DNA of 64,000 nucleotides, taken from Streptomyces lycii (GTDB lineage Bacteria; Actinomycetota; Actinomycetes; Streptomycetales; Streptomycetaceae). Made by a program: the position numbers and the translations under genes. The notes under the pieces were generated by a model. It ran no database searches and was not told the DNA's origin. It was given only the letters and a program-made list of their open reading frames with translations. Numbering within the stretch: the stretch's first letter is position 1; the number at the start of each line of letters is the position of its first letter. Positions 27,101-39,518 of the stretch are shown here, piece by piece. The stretch is from contig NZ_WHPN01000347.1 in assembly GCF_009735685.1 (NCBI RefSeq), positions 1-64,000 on the forward strand, written 5' to 3'.

Positions 27101-30100
27101 GCTCGCCGGGCTGTTCGCCGAGGTCCTCGGCCTGCCGGCGGTGGGCGTTCACGACAGCTTCTTCGAACTCGGCGGTGACAGCATCGTCGCGATCCAGCTG
27201 GTCGACCGGGCCCGGGCGGCCGGTCTCACGATCACCCCCCGTGACGTCTTCCGCCGCCGCACCGTGGCCGCGCTCGCCGCCGCGGCGGGCTCGGTCGCCG
27301 ACGGCGCGGGTCCGGCGCTGCCCGGCACGGCGCCGCTGGACGAGACGGCGCTCCCGGTGTCCCCGCTCCAGGAGGGCTTCTTCTTCCACGCGCGGTTCGA
27401 CGAGCGGGCCGCGGACCTCTACGTCGTACAGGAACTCCTGGACCTCGCCGGTCCCGTCGACGCCGGCCGGCTGCGCGACGCCCTGCAGAGGCTGCTGGAC
27501 CGGCATCCGCTGCTGCGCGCCTCGTTCCGCCAGCTTCCCGACGGCCGCGTGGTGCAGCGGCTGGCGGACGGTGTCACGCTGCCGTGGCGGGAGACGGGGA
27601 TCTCCGGGGCGGACGAACTGGCCGGACTGCTCCGTACGGACCGCGCCGAGCGGTTCGACCTCGCCCGCCCGCCGCTGATCCGGGCCACCCTGGTCCGGGA
27701 CGGGCGGCGGCACCGGCTGCTGCTGACCCTGCACCACATCATCGCCGACGGCTGGTCGGTGGCCGTACTGCTGCGCGAACTCCTCGCGGCCTACCGCGGG
27801 GCGGAGCTGCCGGTCCCGGCGGACCCGCACGCATATCTGGCCCGGCTCGCCGCCCGCGACCGCGAAGCGGCCCGGGCGGCCTGGCGGGCGGCGCTGTCCG
27901 GCCTCCCGGGGCCGACCCGGCTGGCACCGGACACCACGGCCGGCGACGGCGCGCCGGGGGCCGCCCGCCCGGAGCACGTCGACGTCCGGCTGTCCGAAGG
28001 GCTCACGGCGGACCTGACGGCCTTCGCCCGTCGCCACGGGCTCACCCTCGGCACCGTCCTGCACGGTGTCTGGGGCCTGCTGCTGGGCGGGCTCACCGGC
28101 AGCTCGGACGTGGTGTTCGGCATCACGGTGTCCGGACGGGCCTCCGAGGCGGACGGGCTCGGCTCCGCCGTCGGGCTGTTCGTCAACACCGTCCCCGCGC
28201 GGGTGCGCACCCGGCCCGGGGAGTCGCTCGTCGAGCTGCTGCGACGGGTTCAGGACGAGCACGCGGGTCTGCTGGACCACCAGCACCTGGGGCTCGCCGA
28301 CATCCAGCGGGCGGCCGGGGGCGGGGAGCTGTTCGACACGCTCGTGGTGGTCGAGAACTATCCGGGGCGGGGGCTGCCGGGGGAGCGGCTGCCGGGGGAG
28401 GGCCTGCCGGCCGGCGGGCCGTGGCCCGGGCCGGACGCCGACGCCGCTGCTGCTGAGGCCGGCCCTGACGCGGCCGCCGGCGGTCCGCGCATCACCGGTG
28501 TCGAGGTGTTCGACGCCGTGCACTACCCGCTGGCGCTGATCGTCCATCCGGGGCAGTGGCTCGCCCTGCGGTTCCAGCACGATGCCGCACGGCTCGGCCG
28601 GCTGACGGTGGCCGCACTCGCCCGCCGGTTCGAGTCGCTGCTGCGGACGGTGGTCACCGACCCCGGCCGGACCGTCGCCCGGCTCGACCTGCTGTCCGAG
28701 CGGGAGCACGAACGCCTGGACCGGCTCAACGCGACCGCCCGCGCCGTGCCCGACGCCACACTCGCCTCCCTCTTCGCGGCCCGGGCGGCGCGCACGCCAC
28801 GGGCCACCGCCGTGGTCTTCGAAGGCACCACGCTGACCTACGGGGAACTGGACCGGCGCGCCGGACTGCTGGCCCGACGGCTCCGGGCCGGGGGCGCCGG
28901 ACCGGAGCGCGTCGTCGCCGTCGCCGTGCCGCGCTCGGCCGAACTGGTGGTCGCACTGCTGGGCGTCCTCAAGTCGGGCGCCGCCTATCTGCCCGTCGAC
29001 CCGGACTACCCCGCCGACCGGGTGGCGTACATGCTCGCCGACTCGGGCGCGCGCACCGTCGTGACCACCACCGCGGTGGCCGGGCGGCTGCCCGGAACGG
29101 CCGGGCCCGAACGGCTCGTCCTCGATGACGCCGCACACGCGGGAAACGCCGGAGCCGCGGAACGGAGCGCGGACGCGGAAGACGCCGGAGCCGCGGAACG
29201 GAGCGCGGACCCGGAAGAGAGCGGCGCCGCGGCACCCCCGGCGGAGCGGACCGCGGCCCCGGAAGCCCCGACGGACGCGGCGGCCTCCACGGAACCGGCG
29301 GAGACCGCGGGCACCGCGGCGTCCACGGCCCCGGAAGACCCCACCGGCGCCGCGGAATCCCTGGACGGGACGGCCGAGGCGGCACCCCCGGCGGAGCGGA
29401 CCGCGGCCCCGGCGCAGATCCGGGACCCCCGCCAGCCCCGCCAACGCCGCCAACCCCGTCACGTCCCGGAGCCGCCGGTCGCCGGCCCGGACCCCGACCA
29501 CCCCGCGTATCTCATCTACACCTCCGGCTCCACCGGGCGTCCCAAGGGCGTCACGGTCACCCACCGGGCGATCGTCAACCGGCTCGCCTGGATGCAGGGC
29601 CAGTACGGGCTCCACGCGGACGACCGGGTGCTGCAGAAGACCCCGTCGAGCTTCGACGTATCGGTGTGGGAGTTCTTCTGGCCGCTCACCGAGGGGGCCG
29701 CGGTGGTCCTCGCCCGGCCGGACGGCCACCGCGACCCCGCCTATCTGGCCGGGCTGATCCGCGCCGAACGGATCACGACGCTGCACTTCGTGCCCTCGAT
29801 GCTGACCGCGTTCGTCCGCGCCCTGGAGGCCGCCTCGGACGAGCCGGAATGGGCGGCGAGCCTGCGCCGGGTGTTCGCCAGCGGGGAGGCGCTGAGCGGT
29901 GAGACGGCCCGGCGCTGGTCGGAACTGACCTCCCGCTCCGGCCGCGGCCCGGTGCCCCTGCACAACCTGTACGGGCCCACCGAAGCGGCCGTGGACGTGA
30001 CCTGGTTCCCGTACGAGGGCGGCACCGAGCTGTCCGTCCCGATCGGCCGGCCGGTGTGGAACACGCGGCTCCATGTGCTGGACCCCTGTCTGCGGCAGGT

Positions 30101-33100
30101 TCCCGACGGGGTGCCCGGTGAGCTGTATCTCGCGGGCGTCCAGCTGGCCCGGGGCTACCACGGCCGGCCGGGCCCGACCGCCGAACGGTTCGTCGCCGAT
30201 CCGTACGGTGCCGCGTCGGCCGGAGTCCCCGGCGGCGGGCCGGGAGGGCGGATGTACCGGACGGGTGACCTGGTGCGGCGGCGCGCGGACGGAGCCGTCG
30301 AGTTCCTCGGGCGGACCGACCGCCAGGTGAAGATCCGCGGTCATCGCGTCGAACCGGGCGAGATCGAGGCCGCGTTGTCGGCCCGGCCGGATGTCGCCGA
30401 GGCGGCCGTGACCGTCCGGGACGGAGTGCTCGTCGGCTACGCCGTGCCCGCGTCCGGCGCGGGCGCCTCCGGTGCCGGCGCTCCGGACGGCGGCGCGCTG
30501 CGCTCCGCGCTCGCCGACGCGCTGCCCGCCGCGATGGTGCCCGCCGTCGTCGTCGTCCTCGACGAGCTGCCGCTGACTCCCAGCGGCAAGCTCGACCGGA
30601 ACGCCCTGCCCGCACCGGCCGCGGCCGCCGGGAGCGGTGGCCGGGAGCCGCGTGACGATCGCGAGCGCGCGTTCTGCGAGATCTACGCCGCCGTACTCGG
30701 GGTGCCCGGGGTCGGCGTGGACGACGACTTCTTCGTGCTGGGCGGCGACAGCCTCACCGCCGTCGCCGTGGCCACCCGGGCCCGGGAGCGAGGACTGGCG
30801 GTCAGCACCCGCGAGGTCTTCGAACGCCGTACGCCGGCCGCGCTCGCCCCCGTCGCCGCGCTCGCCCCCGCGGCCCGCCACGACACCGTGCCCGGGGAAG
30901 GCGCCGTCTCCGGCGAAGGCCCCGTATCCGGGGAAGGCGCCGCGCCCGCCACGGAACCTCCGGACACGGCCTCGCGGACCGCCGGCCGGCCGGACGTGAC
31001 GGTGGCCGCGGAAGATGCAAGCCGCGCCGCCGCGGCTCTGCGGGCCGTGCTGGCCCGGCAGGACGGCGCCGAGCCCGACCCCGCCCTGCGGGCCCTGCTC
31101 GACCGGCTGACCGCAGCCTCCGCCGAACCGGCGGCGCCCGCGGCCCCCGCACCGCTGGGCGGGCTCGCGCTCACCCCGGACGAGACCGCGCGGGTGGAGT
31201 CACGGGCCGGGCTGCCGGTCGCCGACATCTGGCCGCTCTCCCCGCTCCAGGAGGGCATGTACTTCCACGCGAGCTACGACGTGGGAGCGCTGGACGTCTA
31301 TCTGTCACAGGAGACGCTGGACTTCGACCGCCGGGTCGACGCCGGCCGGCTGCGGGCGGCGGCCCGGACCCTGCTGGCGCGCAACGCGGGCCTGCGTGCC
31401 GGGTTCACCAGCGACGGTCTGCCCGGACCGGTGCAGTTCATCGTGGACGGGGCGGAGATCCCGCTGGTGGAGACCGACCTGACCGGACTTCCCGCCGACG
31501 ACCGGGACGCGCGGGTCGGCGAACTGCTGGCCGCCGACCGCCGGAAGCGCTTCGACCTCTCCGCGCCGCCGCTCTGCCGGCTGCTGCTGATCAGGCTGCC
31601 CGGCGGCAGGGACCGGCTCGTCGTCACCCACCACCTCGTCCTGTGGGACGGCTGGTCCGCCTGGCTGTTCCTGGAGGAGCTGTTCACGCTGTACGAGCGG
31701 GCCGGTGACGGCACCGGTCTGCCGGCCGCCGGTTCCTATCGCGACTATCTGGCCTGGCTGGACGAGCAGGACGGCACGGCCGCAATCGCGGCCTGGTCCG
31801 CGGCGCTCTCCGGCTTCGACGAGCCGACCCTGGTCGCGCCGGCCCGCCGTGACGGCGACCCGGTGATCCCCGCCGACCACGACGCGGTGCTGCCCCGGGA
31901 GACGGGCGACCGGCTGCGCGCGCTGGCCCGCCGGCACGGGCTCACCCTCAACACGGTGCTGAACGCCGCCTGGGGCATGGTGCTGTCGGCGCTGGTGGGC
32001 CGGAGCGACGTCGTGTTCGGCACGGCGGTGGCCGGGCGGCCCACGGACATCCCCGGCTCGGCCGGCATCATCGGCATGTTCCTCAACACGGTCCCGACCC
32101 GGGTCGCCCTCGACCCGGGCGAGTCCGTCCCCGGCCTGCTGCGGCGCACGCAGTCGGAGCGCGCGGCCGTCATGCCGTACGAGTACGTGGGCCTCGGGGC
32201 GTTGCAGCAGGAGACCGGCCACCGCAAGCTCTTCGACACGCTGTTCGTGCTCCGCTCGGACGACGGCGAGGAACGGGCGGCCGAGCTGAGGCGCCGGCAC
32301 GGCATCACCGATGTGTCGAACGTGGACGGCACCCACTTCCCGCTCACCCTGATCGTCACACCCGGCACCCGGCTGCGGGTGACCCTGGCGGCCCGGCCCG
32401 ACCTGTTCGGCGCCGAGGAGGCGACCCGGATCCTCACCCGGTTCACGACCGTGCTGGAGCGGCTGACCGATGCCCTCGACACTCCGGCGGGCCCTGCCGT
32501 GCCCGTCTCCGGCGTCGACCTGCTACTGCCCGCGGAGCGTGCCGCACTGGCCGCCGGGCGGGCGGACACCCGGCAGCCGCTGCCCGACGCGACCGTCGCC
32601 GACCTGCTCGCCCTCCGGACGGCCCGTGCACCGGACTCGGTGGCACTCGTCTGCGGGGACCGCGCCCTGACCTACGCCGGGCTGGACGCGGAGATCAACC
32701 GGCTGGCCCGGTTGCTGCTGGCGCGCGGCGCGGGACCGGAGCGGGTCGTCGCCCTGGCCCTGCCGCGCTCGGTCGAGACGGTGGTGGCGCTGTTCGCGGT
32801 GCTGCGGACCGGTGCCGCCTATCTCCCGCTGGACCTGGACCACCCCGCCGACCGGCTGCGCCTGATGGTCGAGGACACCGGGCCGCTGTGCCTGCTGTCG
32901 ACGACGGCCGTCGCCCCGGCGCTGCGCGGGGACGCCGGTGCGCCGGTGCCCGAGATCCTGCTGGACGATCCGGCCGTCACCGCCGAACTCGCCGCTCTGC
33001 CCTCCGGCGAGGTCACGGACGCCGAGCGGCCCGCGTTCGCGCGCGGTGTGCGGGACCGGCTCGAGCACCCCGCCTACGTCATCCACACCTCCGGCTCCAC

Positions 33101-36100
33101 GGGCCGCCCCAAGGGCGTCGTCACCCCGTACCGCGGGCTGACGAACATGCAGCTCAACCACCAGCGGGAGATCTTCGACCCGGCGATCGCGTCGGCCGGC
33201 GGCCGGCGGCTGCGCATCGCGCACACCGTGTCGTTCGCCTTCGACATGTCCTGGGAGGAGCTGCTGTGGCTCGTCGAGGGGCACGAGGTCCACATCTGCG
33301 ACGAGGAGCTGCGCCGCGACGCCGAGGCCCTGGTGGCGTACTGCGACGAGCACCGCGTCGACGTGGTCAACGTGACGCCGACGTACGCCGGGTTGCTGAT
33401 CGAGGAGGGACTGCTCGACCGGGACGAGGCGGCGGGACGGCACCGTCCCGCGCTGGTGCTGCTCGGCGGCGAGGCCGTGTCCGACGAGGTGTGGACCCGG
33501 CTGCGGGACACCGAGGGCTGCTACGGCTACAACCTGTACGGGCCGACCGAGTACACGATCAACGCGCTCGGCGGATCCACCGCCGACAGCCCGGCTCCCA
33601 CGGTCGGCAGGCCCATCCGCAACACCCGCGCCCATGTGCTCGACGCCATGCTCCGGCCGGTGCCGCCCGGCTGCCCCGGTGAGCTGTACATCGCAGGGAC
33701 CGGCCTGGCCCGCGGCTATCACGACCGGCCCGGGCTGACGGCGGAGCGGTTCGTCGCCGACCCGTACGGCGCCCCGGGCGAGCGGATGTACCGCACCGGC
33801 GACCTCGTCCGGCAGCGGCCCGGCGGCCTCATCGACTTCCTCGGCCGCACCGACGACCAGGTCAAGATCCGCGGATACCGGATCGAGCCGGGCGAGATCT
33901 CCACGGCCCTGGCCGCGCACCCCGAGGTGGCGCACGCGGCGGTGGTGGCGGCCCGGACGGCCGGTACGCAGCGCCTGGTCGGTTACGTCGTACCGGAGAA
34001 GGCATCGGCGCCCGGCCCCGGAGAAGCCGCGCCGGCCGGGGGGACCCGAGCGGCCGCACACGCCGGAACAGCCGGGGCAGCCACGGCCACCGGGCAGCCC
34101 GCGGACGGCGGCGAGAGCGGTGAGCCCGCGGACGCCCCTGTGACCGGCGAGCCCGCGGACGCCCCTGTGACCGGCGGGTCCGCCCGGGCCGCCGACGCCC
34201 TCGTCCGGCGGCTGCGCGAGCACCTGAAGGCCGGTCTTCCCGACTACATGGTCCCCGCCGCCCTGATGACGGTGGAGACGCTGCCGCTGACGGTCAACGG
34301 CAAGCTCGACACCAGGGCCCTCCCGGCACCGGACTTCACCGGGACGGGCGTCCGCCGCCCGCCCCGGACGCCGCGGGAGGAGACCCTGTGCGCGCTCTTC
34401 GCCGACGTGCTGGGCCTGGCCGAGGACGGCGTCGGGATCGACAGCGACTTCTTCGAACTGGGCGGGCACTCGCTGCTCGCCACCCGGCTGATCAGCCGCG
34501 CCCGGACCGCGCTGCGGGCGGAACTGGCGATCCGGGACCTGTTCGAGGCGCCGACCGTGGCCGAACTGGCGGAACGTGCCGCCCGGCCCGCCGGTGCCGC
34601 CCGGCCCGCCCTCACGGCCGGTGAACGGCCCGCCGAACTGCCGCTGTCCCACGCGCAGCAGCGGCTGTGGGTCGTCCAGCAGATCGAGTGCGCCTCGGCC
34701 GCGTACAACTTCCCGCTGGTGATGCGGCTGCGAGGCTCCTTCGACCGGGCGGCGTGGCGGGCGGCCCTCGGCGATGTGACCGACCGGCACGAGGCGCTCC
34801 GCACGGTGTTCACCGAGCGCGCGGGCCAGGTGTACCAGCGGGTGCTGCCCGCCGGGCGGGCACACCCGCCGGTGGAGCACGTGCGGGCCGGTGAGGACGA
34901 GGTGGCCGGCATCGTCGACGCGGCCGTCAACCGTCCCTTCGACCTCTCGGCCGAGCTGCCGGTGCGGGTCACCGTCGTCGAGACCGGGCCCGCCGAGCAC
35001 GTCGTGGTGATCCTGCTGCACCACATCACCACCGACGAGTGGTCGGACCGGCCGTTCCTGCGGGACCTGGCCGCCGCCTACGACGCCCGCCGGTCCGGCA
35101 CGGCACCGCGGTGGCAGCCGCTGCCCGTCCAGTACGCCGACTACGCCCTGTGGCAGCGGCGGCTGCTCGGCGACCCCGCCGACCCGGAGAGCCTGGCCGC
35201 CCGCCAGCTGGACCACTGGCACCGGACCCTGGACGGCGCGCCCGAGGAACTGGAGCTTCCCGCGGACCGGCCCCGCCCGGCCCGCCCGTCCTTCACCGGA
35301 GCGGAACTGGCCGTCGAGTTCGACGCCGCGTCCCACCGGGGCCTGAAGCGGCTGGCCAAGGAGAGCGGCGCCAGCATGTTCATGGTGGTGCACGCGGCCG
35401 TCGCCGCCCTGCTCCACCGCATGGGCGCCGGTACGGACATCCCGCTCGGCTCGCCCATCGCCGGACGCGGCGACGAAGCCCTCGACGATCTGGTCGGCTT
35501 CTTCGTCAACACGCTCGTGCTGCGCACCGACGTCAGCGGTGACCCGGCCTTCACCGAGTTGCTCGCCCGGGTCCGGGACACCGATCTGGCCGCGTTCTCC
35601 CACGCGGACGTGCCGTTCGAGGCGGTGGTGGAGAAGCTCAACCCGACGCGCTCACCGGCCCGCAACCCGCTGTTCCAGGTCATGGTGGGCTACCACCACC
35701 GCACCGGCGGCGAAGGGCGGCCTGCCGGACTCGACGTCGTCCACGTGCCGTTCCGGATCCGCTCGGCCAAGTTCGACCTGGTCTTCAGCTTCACCGAGCG
35801 GGCACCGGCCGGGGGCGGGGCCGGCTCCCTGGGCTGCCGCCTGGAGTACGCCACCGAACTCTTCGACGCGGAAACGGCGGAGCGGCTCGGGGAGCGGCTG
35901 ACGGCCCTCGTCGCCGCCGTCGCCGCCGCACCCGACCGGCCCCTCTCCGAGGTCCCCGTACTCGCCGACGACGAGCGGCACCTGGTCCTGGAGGCCTTCA
36001 ACGCCACCGCCCGCGAGGTCGAGGACGCCTCGCTGCCCGTCCTGTTCGGCCGGCTCGTCGCCGAACAGCCGGACGCCGTCGCCGTCGTGGACCGGTCCGT

Positions 36101-39100
36101 GCGGGTCGGCTACGCCGAACTGGACGCCCGCGCCAACCGGATCGCCCGGCTGCTGGCCGCCCACGGGGCCGGTGCCGGGAGCGTGGTCGGTGTGGCCGTG
36201 CCCCGCTCGGCCGACATGATCGCCACGGTGCTCGCCGCCCTCAAGCTCGGTGCCGCGTTCCTGCCGCTGGACCTGGTCCACCCCGCCGACCGGCTCCGCT
36301 ACATGATCGAGGACTCCGGGGCGGCCCTGGTGGTCGGCACCGAACCGGTGGCCGGGAAGATCCCCGGCGTCGCGGGCGTTCCCGTGATCCTGCTCGACGC
36401 CCCCGGGACCGTCACCGAGCTGGCCGGGCTGTCCCCCTCCGCGCCGGCCGGCCCCCCGGCCGGCCCGGAGGAGGCCGCGTACGTCATCTACACCTCCGGT
36501 TCCACCGGCCGCCCCAAGGGCGTCGTGGTCCCGCACGAGGGCATCCCCGGTCTCGTCGCCACGGCGGTGGACCGGATGGACCTCGAACGCGACAGCAGGG
36601 TCCTGCAGTTCGCCTCGATCGGCTTCGACGTCTTCGTGTTCGAGCTGTGCATGGCCTTGTGCCACGGCGGTCGGCTGGTGCTCGTCCCCGACGAGGCACG
36701 CGTCGCCGGGCCGGAACTCACCGGCTTCCTGGCGGAACAGCGCATCAGCCACATGATCCTGCCCCCGTCCCTGGTCTCCGCGCTGCCCGCCGGCTGTGAA
36801 CTGCCCGAGGGCTCGACGGTCCTGGTGGGCACCGAGACCGTGCCGCCGGACCTCTTCGAACGGTTCGCCGCCACCGCCCATCTGATCTGCGCGTACGGAC
36901 TGACCGAGGCCACCGTCAACTCGACCCTCTGGCGCTCCCGGCCGTCCCGGCGGACAGCCCTCCGGCCGGGCGGCCGGGTGCCGATCGGCGTCCCGGACCC
37001 CAACACGGTCTGCTACGTCCTGGACGACCGCCTCGCGCCCGTCCCCCCGGGCGTGGCCGGTGAGCTGTACGTGGCCGGGCGCGGCCTCGCCCGCGGCTAC
37101 CTCGGCCGGCCCGGGCTGACCGCCGAGCGGTTCGTCGCCGACCCGTACGGCCCGCCCGGCGCCCGGATGTACCGCACCGGCGACCGCGCCCGCTGGCGCC
37201 GCGACGGCAACCTGGACTTCCTCGGCCGGGTCGACGACCAGGTCAAGATCCGGGGTTTCCGCGTCGAACTCGGCGAGATCGAGGCCGCGCTCGCCGCGCA
37301 CCCCGCCGTCAGCCGGGCCGCCGTACTGCCCGCCCGTGACGGCGACATCGTCCGGCTGGTCGCCCATGTCGTCCCGGAGCCGGGCCGTGACCTGCCCGGC
37401 CGCGGCGGGCCCGACCCGCAGGAACTCCGCGCCCATGTGGCCGGGCTGCTGCCCGAGTACATGGTGCCCGCCCTCGTCATGCCGCTGGACGGCCCGCTGC
37501 CGCTCACCCCCAACGGCAAGCTGGACCACAAGGCGCTGCCCGCGCCCGACTGGTCCGCCATGGCCGGTGACACCCGCCCGGCCACCGCGACCCAGGCACG
37601 GCTGGCCGCGCTGTTCTGCGACATCCTCAGGCTGGAGCGGATCGGCGTCCACGACAACTTCTTCGCGCTGGGCGGCCATTCGATGGCGTCGATGCGGCTG
37701 CTGGGCCGGATCCGCGCCGAGTTCGGCGCGGAGCTGAGCATCCGCGACGTCTTCGACGCCCCGACCGTCGCCGGGATCGCCGCCAAGCTGCCGGGCGCGA
37801 CCGCCGCCCGGCCGCCGCTGCGCCCCGCCGGACGGCCGGCGGGCGCCCCGCTGCCGGCCGCCCCCGTACAGCGGTGGCCGTGGACGTCGTACCGACGGCA
37901 CGCCGGCTTCGACCACGCGCTGGCGCTGCGCCTGCCGGGCGGACTCGACACCGGCGCGCTCGCCGCGGCACTCGGCGACGTGGTGGCGCGGCACGAGCCG
38001 CTGCGCACCCGCTTCACCGAGCGCGACGGAGCCGTGCTGCGGCGCCCCGCCGAACCACCCGCGCTGGAGCGGGAACGGTGCGCCCGCCCGGACCCACGAA
38101 TCGCCGAACTCGCCGCACAGGCCCCGGACCTCGGGCGGGAGGCCCCGCTGCGGGCACGGCTGCTCACCGGCACCGACGGAGCCCGGACCCTGCTGCTGAC
38201 GATGCACCATCTCGCGGTGGACGAGTGGTCGGTGGTGCCCCTCCTCCGCGACCTCGCCACGGCGTACGAGGAGCGCGCGCACGGCCGCGAACCCGGCTGG
38301 CGGCCGCTGCCCGTGACCTACACGGACTACACCCGGTGGGCGCACGAGGTGCTCGGCGACCTCGCCGACCCGGGCAGCCCCGGCGGACGGCAACTGGCGT
38401 ACTGGCGCCGGACCCTGGAGAACCTGCCGCGGAAGCCCGCGCTGCCCGCGGACCCGCCGTGTCCCGGCGGGTCCGGCAGCCCCGGCCACCGCGCCGAGTA
38501 CGTCCCGTTCGTCCTCGACGAGCGGCTGCACGCCGACGTGGACCGGCTCGCCCGGGCCACCGGCACCAGCATGTTCATGGTCCTGCACTCGGCGCTGTCG
38601 GTCCTGCTCACCGCCCATGGCGCGGGCACCGACCTGCCGATCGGCACGATGGTCGCCGGCCGCACCGACGACCGGCTCGCCGACCTGGTCGGCTGCTTCG
38701 CCAACACCGTGATCCTGCGCACCGACACCGCGGGGGACCCAAGCTTCGCGGAACTGCTGTCCCGGGTGCGGGAGACGACACTCGCAGCCCTCGACCGGCA
38801 GGACGTCCCGTTCGACGCCGTCGTACGGGCGACGGGACTGCCGCCCGGGGGACCCCGGGTCATGGTGATCCACCACGAACAGGCACCGGCGGCGGAACTC
38901 ACCGGCGGCATGGGGTCGCTGGAGGCCGTGCCGACCGGCTCGGCTGGGGCGGAGCTGACGCTCAGCTTCCACGAGCCGCGCGGCGACGGGCCGGTGCACT
39001 GCGCGCTGATCCACGCCACCGGGCTGCTCGGCCGGGCGAAGGCGGAGCGGCTGGCCGGAGAACTGCGGACACTGCTGCGCCGGGCGACCGCCGACCCGCG

Positions 39101-39155
39101 GCAGCCGCTCTCGGAACTGTTCACCGTTACGCCAGTGAGGAGTGGGAACGCATGA
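24153..39155 (+). CDS. Tetramodular siderophore NRPS, C-A-T x4 plus terminal C (foroxymithine/erythrochelin type)
   Basis: 5000 residues. Approximate domains: C1 15-440 (HHMVLDG, 143-149), A1 455-955, T1 Ser1010, C2 1065-1500 (HHIIADG, 1194-1200), A2 1530-2155, T2 Ser2200, C3 2355-2790 (motif altered), A3 2805-3400, T3 Ser3440, C4 3490-3935 (HHITTDE from 3623), A4 3955-4465, T4 Ser4510, C5 4565-4985 (HHLAVDE from 4685). There is no thioesterase and no separate epimerase; T1 and T2 carry the GGDS form. By hand alignment to GrsA the pocket codes are A1 DVWIVGAVNK, A2 DVWHFSLVDK (serine), A3 DMENLGLINK (N5-hydroxyornithine), A4 DVFILGAVNK. The order matches erythrochelin synthetase. With a formyltransferase instead of an acetyltransferase, a foroxymithine-like product (N-acetyl-hfOrn-Ser-cyclo(hOrn-hfOrn)) is inferred. 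C1 may acylate the first amine and C5 may release a diketopiperazine. ATG 24153 follows AGGGAAGG. Confidence 0.93.
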   Translation: MFEAESERTPATGMPVTGAQNGIWMAQQIEPGGSAHNIAFLLELPGGTDLGRLAAAVRRAVGEAECLRVRITSGDGGARQRPAPFPVDVTVVDLRGEPDPGAAAACWTDAERGRPVDLAAGPPFAQALLRLGEDRVLWYQRYHHMVLDGAGVALISRRAGELYSAGAADGGRPAPDWALSRLLDSDRAYRASESFRADREFWLGRLAGRPEPARLVRRPSTPMTRRVRRTVELAPEHTARLRGAAGRAGVRLSRLMVAAVAACLHRVTGEQDLVLGLPVTARPDDGTGDVPGMVSNVVPLRVAVRGDTTAAGLLAAVDREITGAVAHGRYRAEDLARDLGLAGGVAELAGPTVNVLPGGEHPRFGGEEAGIVPLWLGPAGDLAVTVSRHPGGRVRIDFDADAAVCDPEELAGHERRFLLLLDAMAADPDRPLARVELVTGAERARLLEEFGAAPREVPELSWPAAFERQARRSPGAVALVYEDRAGAGPVGSRTMSYAELNSAANRLAHVLIERGVRPEDVVAVAVPRSAELVVSLLAVMKAGAAYLPLDADHPRERIGYMLDDAGARTVVTTRELAGEQPPADSVARVLLDEAATVAALHAAGDTDPGVPVPLDQAAYVIHTSGSTGRPKGVVVTHDGIGSLIATATDRIGVDADSRVVQFASAGFDVTVWDLVMSLCVGGRVVLVPAGRRVAGPALTDFVAEHGATHMILPPSLVAALPPDCELPEGAVLVVGTEAVPNELIARWAGRLRVVVAYGLTEATVNSTLWAADPGRQGPVPIGRPDPNTRCRVLDAALRPVGVGAEGELYVAGRGLARGYLGRPGLTAERFVADPFGPPGARMYRTGDRVRWCADGNLEFLGRADGQLKIRGHRIEPGEVESAFMACPGIAQAAVLLREDHRGTERLVAHLVGDAGADTRAAVAAARAQVAGTLPDHMVPSAVVVLDGPLPLTPNGKLDARALPEPDWAATAGDAPPTTPEETVLAGLFAEVLGLPAVGVHDSFFELGGDSIVAIQLVDRARAAGLTITPRDVFRRRTVAALAAAAGSVADGAGPALPGTAPLDETALPVSPLQEGFFFHARFDERAADLYVVQELLDLAGPVDAGRLRDALQRLLDRHPLLRASFRQLPDGRVVQRLADGVTLPWRETGISGADELAGLLRTDRAERFDLARPPLIRATLVRDGRRHRLLLTLHHIIADGWSVAVLLRELLAAYRGAELPVPADPHAYLARLAARDREAARAAWRAALSGLPGPTRLAPDTTAGDGAPGAARPEHVDVRLSEGLTADLTAFARRHGLTLGTVLHGVWGLLLGGLTGSSDVVFGITVSGRASEADGLGSAVGLFVNTVPARVRTRPGESLVELLRRVQDEHAGLLDHQHLGLADIQRAAGGGELFDTLVVVENYPGRGLPGERLPGEGLPAGGPWPGPDADAAAAEAGPDAAAGGPRITGVEVFDAVHYPLALIVHPGQWLALRFQHDAARLGRLTVAALARRFESLLRTVVTDPGRTVARLDLLSEREHERLDRLNATARAVPDATLASLFAARAARTPRATAVVFEGTTLTYGELDRRAGLLARRLRAGGAGPERVVAVAVPRSAELVVALLGVLKSGAAYLPVDPDYPADRVAYMLADSGARTVVTTTAVAGRLPGTAGPERLVLDDAAHAGNAGAAERSADAEDAGAAERSADPEESGAAAPPAERTAAPEAPTDAAASTEPAETAGTAASTAPEDPTGAAESLDGTAEAAPPAERTAAPAQIRDPRQPRQRRQPRHVPEPPVAGPDPDHPAYLIYTSGSTGRPKGVTVTHRAIVNRLAWMQGQYGLHADDRVLQKTPSSFDVSVWEFFWPLTEGAAVVLARPDGHRDPAYLAGLIRAERITTLHFVPSMLTAFVRALEAASDEPEWAASLRRVFASGEALSGETARRWSELTSRSGRGPVPLHNLYGPTEAAVDVTWFPYEGGTELSVPIGRPVWNTRLHVLDPCLRQVPDGVPGELYLAGVQLARGYHGRPGPTAERFVADPYGAASAGVPGGGPGGRMYRTGDLVRRRADGAVEFLGRTDRQVKIRGHRVEPGEIEAALSARPDVAEAAVTVRDGVLVGYAVPASGAGASGAGAPDGGALRSALADALPAAMVPAVVVVLDELPLTPSGKLDRNALPAPAAAAGSGGREPRDDRERAFCEIYAAVLGVPGVGVDDDFFVLGGDSLTAVAVATRARERGLAVSTREVFERRTPAALAPVAALAPAARHDTVPGEGAVSGEGPVSGEGAAPATEPPDTASRTAGRPDVTVAAEDASRAAAALRAVLARQDGAEPDPALRALLDRLTAASAEPAAPAAPAPLGGLALTPDETARVESRAGLPVADIWPLSPLQEGMYFHASYDVGALDVYLSQETLDFDRRVDAGRLRAAARTLLARNAGLRAGFTSDGLPGPVQFIVDGAEIPLVETDLTGLPADDRDARVGELLAADRRKRFDLSAPPLCRLLLIRLPGGRDRLVVTHHLVLWDGWSAWLFLEELFTLYERAGDGTGLPAAGSYRDYLAWLDEQDGTAAIAAWSAALSGFDEPTLVAPARRDGDPVIPADHDAVLPRETGDRLRALARRHGLTLNTVLNAAWGMVLSALVGRSDVVFGTAVAGRPTDIPGSAGIIGMFLNTVPTRVALDPGESVPGLLRRTQSERAAVMPYEYVGLGALQQETGHRKLFDTLFVLRSDDGEERAAELRRRHGITDVSNVDGTHFPLTLIVTPGTRLRVTLAARPDLFGAEEATRILTRFTTVLERLTDALDTPAGPAVPVSGVDLLLPAERAALAAGRADTRQPLPDATVADLLALRTARAPDSVALVCGDRALTYAGLDAEINRLARLLLARGAGPERVVALALPRSVETVVALFAVLRTGAAYLPLDLDHPADRLRLMVEDTGPLCLLSTTAVAPALRGDAGAPVPEILLDDPAVTAELAALPSGEVTDAERPAFARGVRDRLEHPAYVIHTSGSTGRPKGVVTPYRGLTNMQLNHQREIFDPAIASAGGRRLRIAHTVSFAFDMSWEELLWLVEGHEVHICDEELRRDAEALVAYCDEHRVDVVNVTPTYAGLLIEEGLLDRDEAAGRHRPALVLLGGEAVSDEVWTRLRDTEGCYGYNLYGPTEYTINALGGSTADSPAPTVGRPIRNTRAHVLDAMLRPVPPGCPGELYIAGTGLARGYHDRPGLTAERFVADPYGAPGERMYRTGDLVRQRPGGLIDFLGRTDDQVKIRGYRIEPGEISTALAAHPEVAHAAVVAARTAGTQRLVGYVVPEKASAPGPGEAAPAGGTRAAAHAGTAGAATATGQPADGGESGEPADAPVTGEPADAPVTGGSARAADALVRRLREHLKAGLPDYMVPAALMTVETLPLTVNGKLDTRALPAPDFTGTGVRRPPRTPREETLCALFADVLGLAEDGVGIDSDFFELGGHSLLATRLISRARTALRAELAIRDLFEAPTVAELAERAARPAGAARPALTAGERPAELPLSHAQQRLWVVQQIECASAAYNFPLVMRLRGSFDRAAWRAALGDVTDRHEALRTVFTERAGQVYQRVLPAGRAHPPVEHVRAGEDEVAGIVDAAVNRPFDLSAELPVRVTVVETGPAEHVVVILLHHITTDEWSDRPFLRDLAAAYDARRSGTAPRWQPLPVQYADYALWQRRLLGDPADPESLAARQLDHWHRTLDGAPEELELPADRPRPARPSFTGAELAVEFDAASHRGLKRLAKESGASMFMVVHAAVAALLHRMGAGTDIPLGSPIAGRGDEALDDLVGFFVNTLVLRTDVSGDPAFTELLARVRDTDLAAFSHADVPFEAVVEKLNPTRSPARNPLFQVMVGYHHRTGGEGRPAGLDVVHVPFRIRSAKFDLVFSFTERAPAGGGAGSLGCRLEYATELFDAETAERLGERLTALVAAVAAAPDRPLSEVPVLADDERHLVLEAFNATAREVEDASLPVLFGRLVAEQPDAVAVVDRSVRVGYAELDARANRIARLLAAHGAGAGSVVGVAVPRSADMIATVLAALKLGAAFLPLDLVHPADRLRYMIEDSGAALVVGTEPVAGKIPGVAGVPVILLDAPGTVTELAGLSPSAPAGPPAGPEEAAYVIYTSGSTGRPKGVVVPHEGIPGLVATAVDRMDLERDSRVLQFASIGFDVFVFELCMALCHGGRLVLVPDEARVAGPELTGFLAEQRISHMILPPSLVSALPAGCELPEGSTVLVGTETVPPDLFERFAATAHLICAYGLTEATVNSTLWRSRPSRRTALRPGGRVPIGVPDPNTVCYVLDDRLAPVPPGVAGELYVAGRGLARGYLGRPGLTAERFVADPYGPPGARMYRTGDRARWRRDGNLDFLGRVDDQVKIRGFRVELGEIEAALAAHPAVSRAAVLPARDGDIVRLVAHVVPEPGRDLPGRGGPDPQELRAHVAGLLPEYMVPALVMPLDGPLPLTPNGKLDHKALPAPDWSAMAGDTRPATATQARLAALFCDILRLERIGVHDNFFALGGHSMASMRLLGRIRAEFGAELSIRDVFDAPTVAGIAAKLPGATAARPPLRPAGRPAGAPLPAAPVQRWPWTSYRRHAGFDHALALRLPGGLDTGALAAALGDVVARHEPLRTRFTERDGAVLRRPAEPPALERERCARPDPRIAELAAQAPDLGREAPLRARLLTGTDGARTLLLTMHHLAVDEWSVVPLLRDLATAYEERAHGREPGWRPLPVTYTDYTRWAHEVLGDLADPGSPGGRQLAYWRRTLENLPRKPALPADPPCPGGSGSPGHRAEYVPFVLDERLHADVDRLARATGTSMFMVLHSALSVLLTAHGAGTDLPIGTMVAGRTDDRLADLVGCFANTVILRTDTAGDPSFAELLSRVRETTLAALDRQDVPFDAVVRATGLPPGGPRVMVIHHEQAPAAELTGGMGSLEAVPTGSAGAELTLSFHEPRGDGPVHCALIHATGLLGRAKAERLAGELRTLLRRATADPRQPLSELFTVTPVRSGNA
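29130..29490 (+). repeat. Ala/Pro/Glu-rich insertion inside the serine A domain
   Basis: About 120 residues separate core motifs A2 and A3 of the second A domain, where A1 has about 25. The insert is Ala, Glu, Pro and Thr only at many positions. It contains a 36-bp tandem duplication (29146-29181, 29182-29217, one mismatch) and a 34-bp block repeated at 29229 and 29379. It keeps the frame. Confidence 0.8.
34122..34175 (+). repeat. Exact 27-bp tandem duplication in the third A domain
   Basis: Two identical 27-bp units encode EPADAPVTG twice, inside a low-complexity insert (33999-34190) just before the A10 region of the hydroxyornithine A domain. Confidence 0.8.
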
Positions 39156-39370
39156 CCAGCAACCCGTTCGAGGACCCGGAGGGCCGTTTCCTGGTCCTGG
39201 TCAACGACGAGAACCAGCATTCGCTGTGGCCGTCCTTCGCCGAGGTGCCGGCGGGGTGGCGGACCGTCTTCGGGGAGGACACGCGCGAGGCGTGCCTGGC
39301 CCATGTCGAGGCGCACTGGACCGATCTGCGGCCGGCCGGTCTCGTCGCCCGGCAGGAGGGCGGCCGGTGA
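39152..39370 (+). CDS. MbtH-like NRPS accessory protein
   Basis: A 72-residue protein of the MbtH family, which binds adenylation domains and is often needed for their folding or activity. Hallmarks are [24 protein letters not shown] and the C-terminal [10 protein letters not shown] overlaps the NRPS stop (ATGA), so the two are made together. The coelichelin equivalent is CchK. A convergent exporter gene ends 148 bp downstream. Confidence 0.95.
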   Translation: MTSNPFEDPEGRFLVLVNDENQHSLWPSFAEVPAGWRTVFGEDTREACLAHVEAHWTDLRPAGLVARQEGGR

Positions 39371-39421
39371 GCGGACGCGGCGGCTGAGAGGCGGCCGGTG
39401 CGCGGCGGAGAGCCCCGGCCG

Positions 39422-39457
39422 CGGAGGGGGCCCCGGTGACCGCCGGGGTCCCCTCCG
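39422..39457. terminator. Bidirectional terminator hairpin after MbtH
   Basis: CGGAGGGGGCCCCGG pairs with CCGGGGTCCCCTCCG (15 bp, one G-T pair) around a 6-nt loop. It lies between the convergent MbtH and exporter genes. Confidence 0.6.
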
Positions 39458-39518
39458 GTGCCGGTGCCGGTGCCGGCACGGACAGCGCGCCCGTCGGGCG
39501 GGCGCGGGAACGCGCCCG

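Noticed and set aside
26997..30881. A 1294-residue open frame antisense to the NRPS
   Set aside because: It is rich in Gly, Arg, His and Gln without any domain, and it mirrors the codon bias of the NRPS, whose frame has complete A, T and C motifs.
24153..39155. Assignment as the coelichelin synthetase CchH
   Set aside because: CchH has three modules; this protein has four A domains, a serine code in module 2 and a terminal C domain.
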